Below, one piece after another: positions 62,220 to 64,000 of a stretch of DNA of 64,000 bases. Numbering within the stretch: position 1 is the stretch's first letter; each line of letters begins with the position of its first letter. The position numbers and the translations under genes are program-made. Below the pieces are notes generated by a model that worked only from the letters and a program-made list of their open reading frames with translations, was not told the DNA's origin and did no database searches. The stretch spans positions 558,001-622,000 of the forward strand of contig NZ_ATUG01000001.1 of assembly GCF_000420085.1 (NCBI RefSeq), written 5' to 3'. Source of the DNA: Desulfospira joergensenii DSM 10085. GTDB lineage: Bacteria; Desulfobacterota; Desulfobacteria; Desulfobacterales; Desulfobacteraceae.

Positions 62220-63512
62220 TTAATATCGTTTCAATATACGGTCGGTCTGTTTTTGTGCGCCCTGCAATGCCTTTTCCGGTGTTTTCGAATCAGTAAGGGC
62301 TGCCTGGATCGCATCGTTGAGTATCTTATATACCCTGCCGTTTTCATGTACAGACAATTCTGCAGTGGCGTATTTGAGCTGATCCCTTGCAACGGCCGCA
62401 GCAGGAAATTCCTTTACATAGGTTTTGAGCTCATCGGTTTCATAAGCATCCGGCCGGGTGCCCAGGTATCCTGTCCCGATGCTCCACTGGGCTGTTCTGC
62501 GGGGCTGGGTCATCCATTTGACAAATTTAAGCGCAGCCGCCCTTTTCTCTGGGGATGATTCCTTGAAAATATAGAAATTTCCCCCGCCTGTGGGGGTTCC
62601 CCTTTCCTTTTTGGCCGGAAGCATGGCAACCCCGAAATCAAAGCTTGCATTTTTTTTGACCGCAGTAAGGTTTCCGGTGCTGTGCCACATGATGGCTGTT
62701 TTCTGCTCCAGAAAGTCCGTTCTCAGGGTTCCCCACTCAATGGTTCCCTTGGGCATGATCCCATGGGTCTGCCCCAGATCTTTCCAGAAATCAAGGGCCT
62801 GGACAACCCCTGGTTTTTTAAAATAGACCTCTGTCCCGGCACTGTTCATCAGAACTTCACCGTTCTGACGGCACAGGGCACCGAACATCCAATAGGGATA
62901 CCCGGTGGAAGGGATTTCCAAGCCCCATTGGATGACCTTGCCGGATGAATCTTTGATAACCAGCTTTTTTCCCATCTCAACCAGTTCATCCCAGTTTGCC
63001 GGCGGCATATCCGGATTTAAACCGGCTTTTCGAAAAGCATCCTTATTGTAATACATGACAATGGTGGAGCGCTGAAAGGGGATACTCCAGGTTTTGCCCA
63101 GGGTGCGGCTGTTTTCCATCAAAGCGGGATAAAAACTGTCAAGCCATTTTTTTTCTTCAGCCGTTGTGACCAGATCGTCAAAGGGCACGATTGCGTCGTT
63201 GTCGATGAGGGTAAATATCTCCGTGGAAAGGATTACGGACAGATTGGGGGGATTTCCTCCCTTTAGAGCGGTCATGGCTTTGGTCATGGTATCGGAATAA
63301 TTACCCGAATATATGGCCTTCACCTGAATGTCCGGATTCTCTGCCTGAAAATCGGAGACAAGGTTATCCACAATTTTGGTCAGTGGACCGCCGACAGCAA
63401 CAGGGTAAAACATGGTTAATTCAGTTGCCATGGCCATGGTGGAAAACATTGAAAAGAGTAGCCCGATGATAAACGCTTTTAATACTCTTTTTCCTGGTAC
63501 CAGTTTTTTCAT
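62220..63512 (-). CDS. ugpB: ABC sugar transporter binding protein (UgpB-like)
   Basis: 430 residues, exported: the signal peptide ends TMAMA near residue 29. The mature protein has the SBP_bac_1 fold and looks close to UgpB (LTMFYPVAVGGPLTKIVDNL, WSIPFQRSTIVMYYNKDAF, GGGNFYIF). UgpB binds glycerol-3-phosphate or its diesters; here the LacI regulator and HAD phosphatase suggest a sugar or sugar phosphodiester ligand. GGAG precedes the ATG. Confidence 0.9.
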   Translation of the reverse strand: MKKLVPGKRVLKAFIIGLLFSMFSTMAMATELTMFYPVAVGGPLTKIVDNLVSDFQAENPDIQVKAIYSGNYSDTMTKAMTALKGGNPPNLSVILSTEIFTLIDNDAIVPFDDLVTTAEEKKWLDSFYPALMENSRTLGKTWSIPFQRSTIVMYYNKDAFRKAGLNPDMPPANWDELVEMGKKLVIKDSSGKVIQWGLEIPSTGYPYWMFGALCRQNGEVLMNSAGTEVYFKKPGVVQALDFWKDLGQTHGIMPKGTIEWGTLRTDFLEQKTAIMWHSTGNLTAVKKNASFDFGVAMLPAKKERGTPTGGGNFYIFKESSPEKRAAALKFVKWMTQPRRTAQWSIGTGYLGTRPDAYETDELKTYVKEFPAAAVARDQLKYATAELSVHENGRVYKILNDAIQAALTDSKTPEKALQGAQKQTDRILKRY

Positions 63513-63640
63513 TGATTTTCTCCTTTATTCAATTGTAAACAAGCGGTTAGGGCAATAGGGATACTTTCCCAAAAACAATTTTTTCATCCCCTCCTTTTCA
63601 TTAAATTTGGTAATCCCGCTGGGATCAAATTTGTATTCAA

Positions 63641-64000
63641 TCAAAGCGTCGCTGCTTTCTGGGTTGACTCCCTGATGACAAGGGATGATTCCAGCATCAC
63701 CTGAACCGGCTTTGATTGTTTTTCCTCCATGAGCCGGAAGAGAAGCTTTGCCCCGAGCTGCCCCATCTCATATGCCGGCTGGTGGATTGTTGTCAGGCCG
63801 GGGATCACATAGGATGAAATCTGAATGTCATCGAACCCGACAATGGACAGATCTTCAGGCAGACTCAGCCCGCATTCTCTTGCCCCTTTCATGGCGCCCA
63901 GGGCCAAATAGTCGTTGGAACAGAAAACCGCTGTGGGAGATTTTTTAAGGGCAAGCATTTTTTTGACCGATACACTCCCCCCGGTGAGCGAATAATCGGT
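63641..64000 (-). CDS. LacI-family transcriptional regulator (partial, C-terminal)
   Basis: The last 119 residues of a LacI/GalR repressor, running off the window edge. The ligand-binding domain end is recognisable: PTAVFCSNDYLALGAMKGARE then LSIVGFDDIQISSYVIPGLTTIHQP, ending with LVIREST. The N-terminal DNA-binding domain is outside. It precedes ugpB in the same direction, 128 bases apart, and likely controls the importer. Confidence 0.9.
   Translation of the reverse strand, partial: TDYSLTGGSVSVKKMLALKKSPTAVFCSNDYLALGAMKGARECGLSLPEDLSIVGFDDIQISSYVIPGLTTIHQPAYEMGQLGAKLLFRLMEEKQSKPVQVMLESSLVIRESTQKAATL

Noticed and set aside
1..64000. tRNA genes, rRNA genes and CRISPR arrays
   Set aside because: No TTCGA-containing T-arm contexts with cloverleaf partners and no evenly spaced direct repeats were seen on either strand.

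Overview
The window looks like the chromosome of an anaerobic Gram-negative bacterium of the Desulfobacterota, most likely a Desulfobacteraceae-type sulfate reducer. This is inferred from gene content, not from a marker search. The pointers are a stand-alone Fo operon (atpZ-atpI-atpB-atpE), a DsrE-family protein, LPS heptose and outer-membrane phospholipase genes, a PEP-CTERM protein, a TRAP transporter beside a beta-keto acid cleavage enzyme, GGDEF signalling proteins and a split housekeeping order (tag-pldA-nnrD-tsaE-lysC). GC content is moderate. No tRNA, rRNA or CRISPR array was recognised.

Layout. 1-3681: minus-strand Fo genes, then pgeF, rfaE2 and a nitrilase-family hydrolase. 3902-5457: a lipoprotein and a PEP-CTERM protein. 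6134-8550: an NMT1/SsuA-type ABC importer. 8700-10608: glnS and a broken toxin-antitoxin remnant. 10620-14247: a two-receiver diguanylate cyclase, cysS and ispF. 14405-19498: plus-strand operon tag-pldA-nnrD-tsaE-lysC, with pyrF opposing it. 20440-25969: an orphan response regulator, a DsrE protein, a P-loop kinase-like protein, and a two-component system (with a methyltransferase-like membrane protein) diverging from a frameshifted PepSY gene. 26340-27900: an IS110-family element with an in-frame TGA. 27943-31227: thioesterase, membrane protein, AraC regulator and a small exported protein, with two copies of a structured repeat between them. 31647-36110: YcaO/TPR protein, membrane protein and CoA-transferase/GNAT fusion, in tight succession. 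36128-42938: diguanylate cyclase, kinase-like protein, azlC-azlD-TrmB regulator and a large sensor kinase. 43079-47330: a complete cyanophycin turnover operon. 47702-57376: a gene cluster that can be read as a beta-amino-acid catabolic route with its own TRAP importer and Lrp regulator. 57760-64000: an acyltransferase, a HAD phosphatase and a ugp-like ABC sugar importer under a LacI regulator.

How the genes work together. The most interesting region is 47702-57376. An MIO-type aminomutase/ammonia-lyase, a class III aminotransferase resembling beta-phenylalanine aminotransferases, an Lrp regulator, a BKACE (DUF849) enzyme, an acyl-CoA/acid ligase and DctPQM lie on one strand. The order suggests alpha-amino acid to beta-amino acid to beta-keto acid to acyl-CoA plus acetoacetate. 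Next to it, isoaspartyl dipeptidase, cyanophycinase and cyanophycin synthetase make and mobilise an Asp/Arg reserve polymer. A second notable item is a family of about 150-bp structured repeats (three copies) whose hairpin stems differ in sequence but keep pairing and keep a purine-GGAC loop. Starts were re-chosen from ribosome binding sites for many genes. All functions are inferred from motifs read by eye.
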